A stretch of DNA of 64,000 bases from an uncultured Allofournierella sp. Its GTDB lineage: Bacteria; Bacillota; Clostridia; Oscillospirales; Ruminococcaceae. The notes beneath the pieces are model-generated. The model saw only the letters and a list, made by a program, of their open reading frames with translations, was not told the origin of the DNA and made no database searches. Below are positions 63,985 through 64,000 of the stretch, piece after piece; the stretch's first letter is position 1; every line of letters begins with the position of its first letter. The stretch covers positions 42,603 to 106,602 of the forward strand of contig CALWNI010000002.1 in assembly GCA_944382775.1 (NCBI GenBank). The letters are read 5' to 3'. The translations under genes were made by a program, and so were the position numbers.

Positions 63985-64000
63985 AAATCATTTCATGCGA

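Overview
The window is chromosomal DNA from a low-to-mid GC Gram-positive anaerobe, most likely a member of the Clostridia and probably of Oscillospirales. The support is the gene content: RNase J, GdpP, TilS-HPT-FtsH, YaaL/BofA, RNase R-SecG, CoaD, a DHHW protein, DegV, GH25 lysozyme and class A RNase P RNA. Shine-Dalgarno sites are strong, promoters are sigma-A-like (TTGACA/TATAAT type), and TTG and GTG starts occur. I saw no CRISPR array, insertion sequence, prophage or rRNA operon. The species placement is inference.

Layout. 0-1 kb: 3' part of a diguanylate cyclase gene broken by a one-base frameshift. 1.1-9.7 kb (minus): WG-repeat lipoprotein, rlmH, WalJ-like MBL hydrolase, murA, LysM/G5/M23 peptidase, RluA-type pseudouridine synthase and gdhA. 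10 kb: rnpB with its own promoter and terminator, then yaaL-bofA. 11-13 kb: an MFS transporter and Crp/Fnr regulator unit, preceded by a palindrome placed like a class II activator site. 13-20 kb: rnr, secG and a divergent type IIA topoisomerase pair. 20-31 kb: a long minus-strand block read rnjA-gdpP-rplI-dnaB-tilS-hpt-ftsH-(zinc-ribbon protein). It starts from a consensus promoter and holds an elaborate RNA structure between rplI and dnaB. 31.6-33.2 kb (plus): rnhA and mnmA. 33-39 kb (minus): coaD, an ABC exporter, lysA, tRNA-Asp/tRNA-Thr and a glycosyltransferase. 39-43 kb (minus): metF, a stand-alone MetH activation protein and a short metH, overlapping as an operon. 43-52 kb (plus): lipoprotein and DHHW pair, DtxR-family regulator, UPF0340 protein, YggS, YitT, then two CydDC-like ABC half-transporters and a YbaN (DUF454) protein behind a DtxR-box-like palindrome. 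52-61 kb (minus): glmM, a left-handed beta-helix acyltransferase, MATE pump, Ca-type P-ATPase and a GH25 lysozyme. 61-64 kb (plus): glgB and degV, with visibly more AT-rich codon use.

Most of the window is core housekeeping: cell wall (murA, glmM, lysA, M23, GH25), RNA processing and modification (rnpB, rnj, rnr, rlmH, mnmA, tilS) and replication (dnaB, topoisomerase). The signals that are not routine are listed as findings. The best are the Crp/Fnr-MFS control region, the DtxR-box/ABC/DUF454 unit, the rplI-dnaB structured RNA, the divergent topoisomerase and several starts that need non-standard codons.
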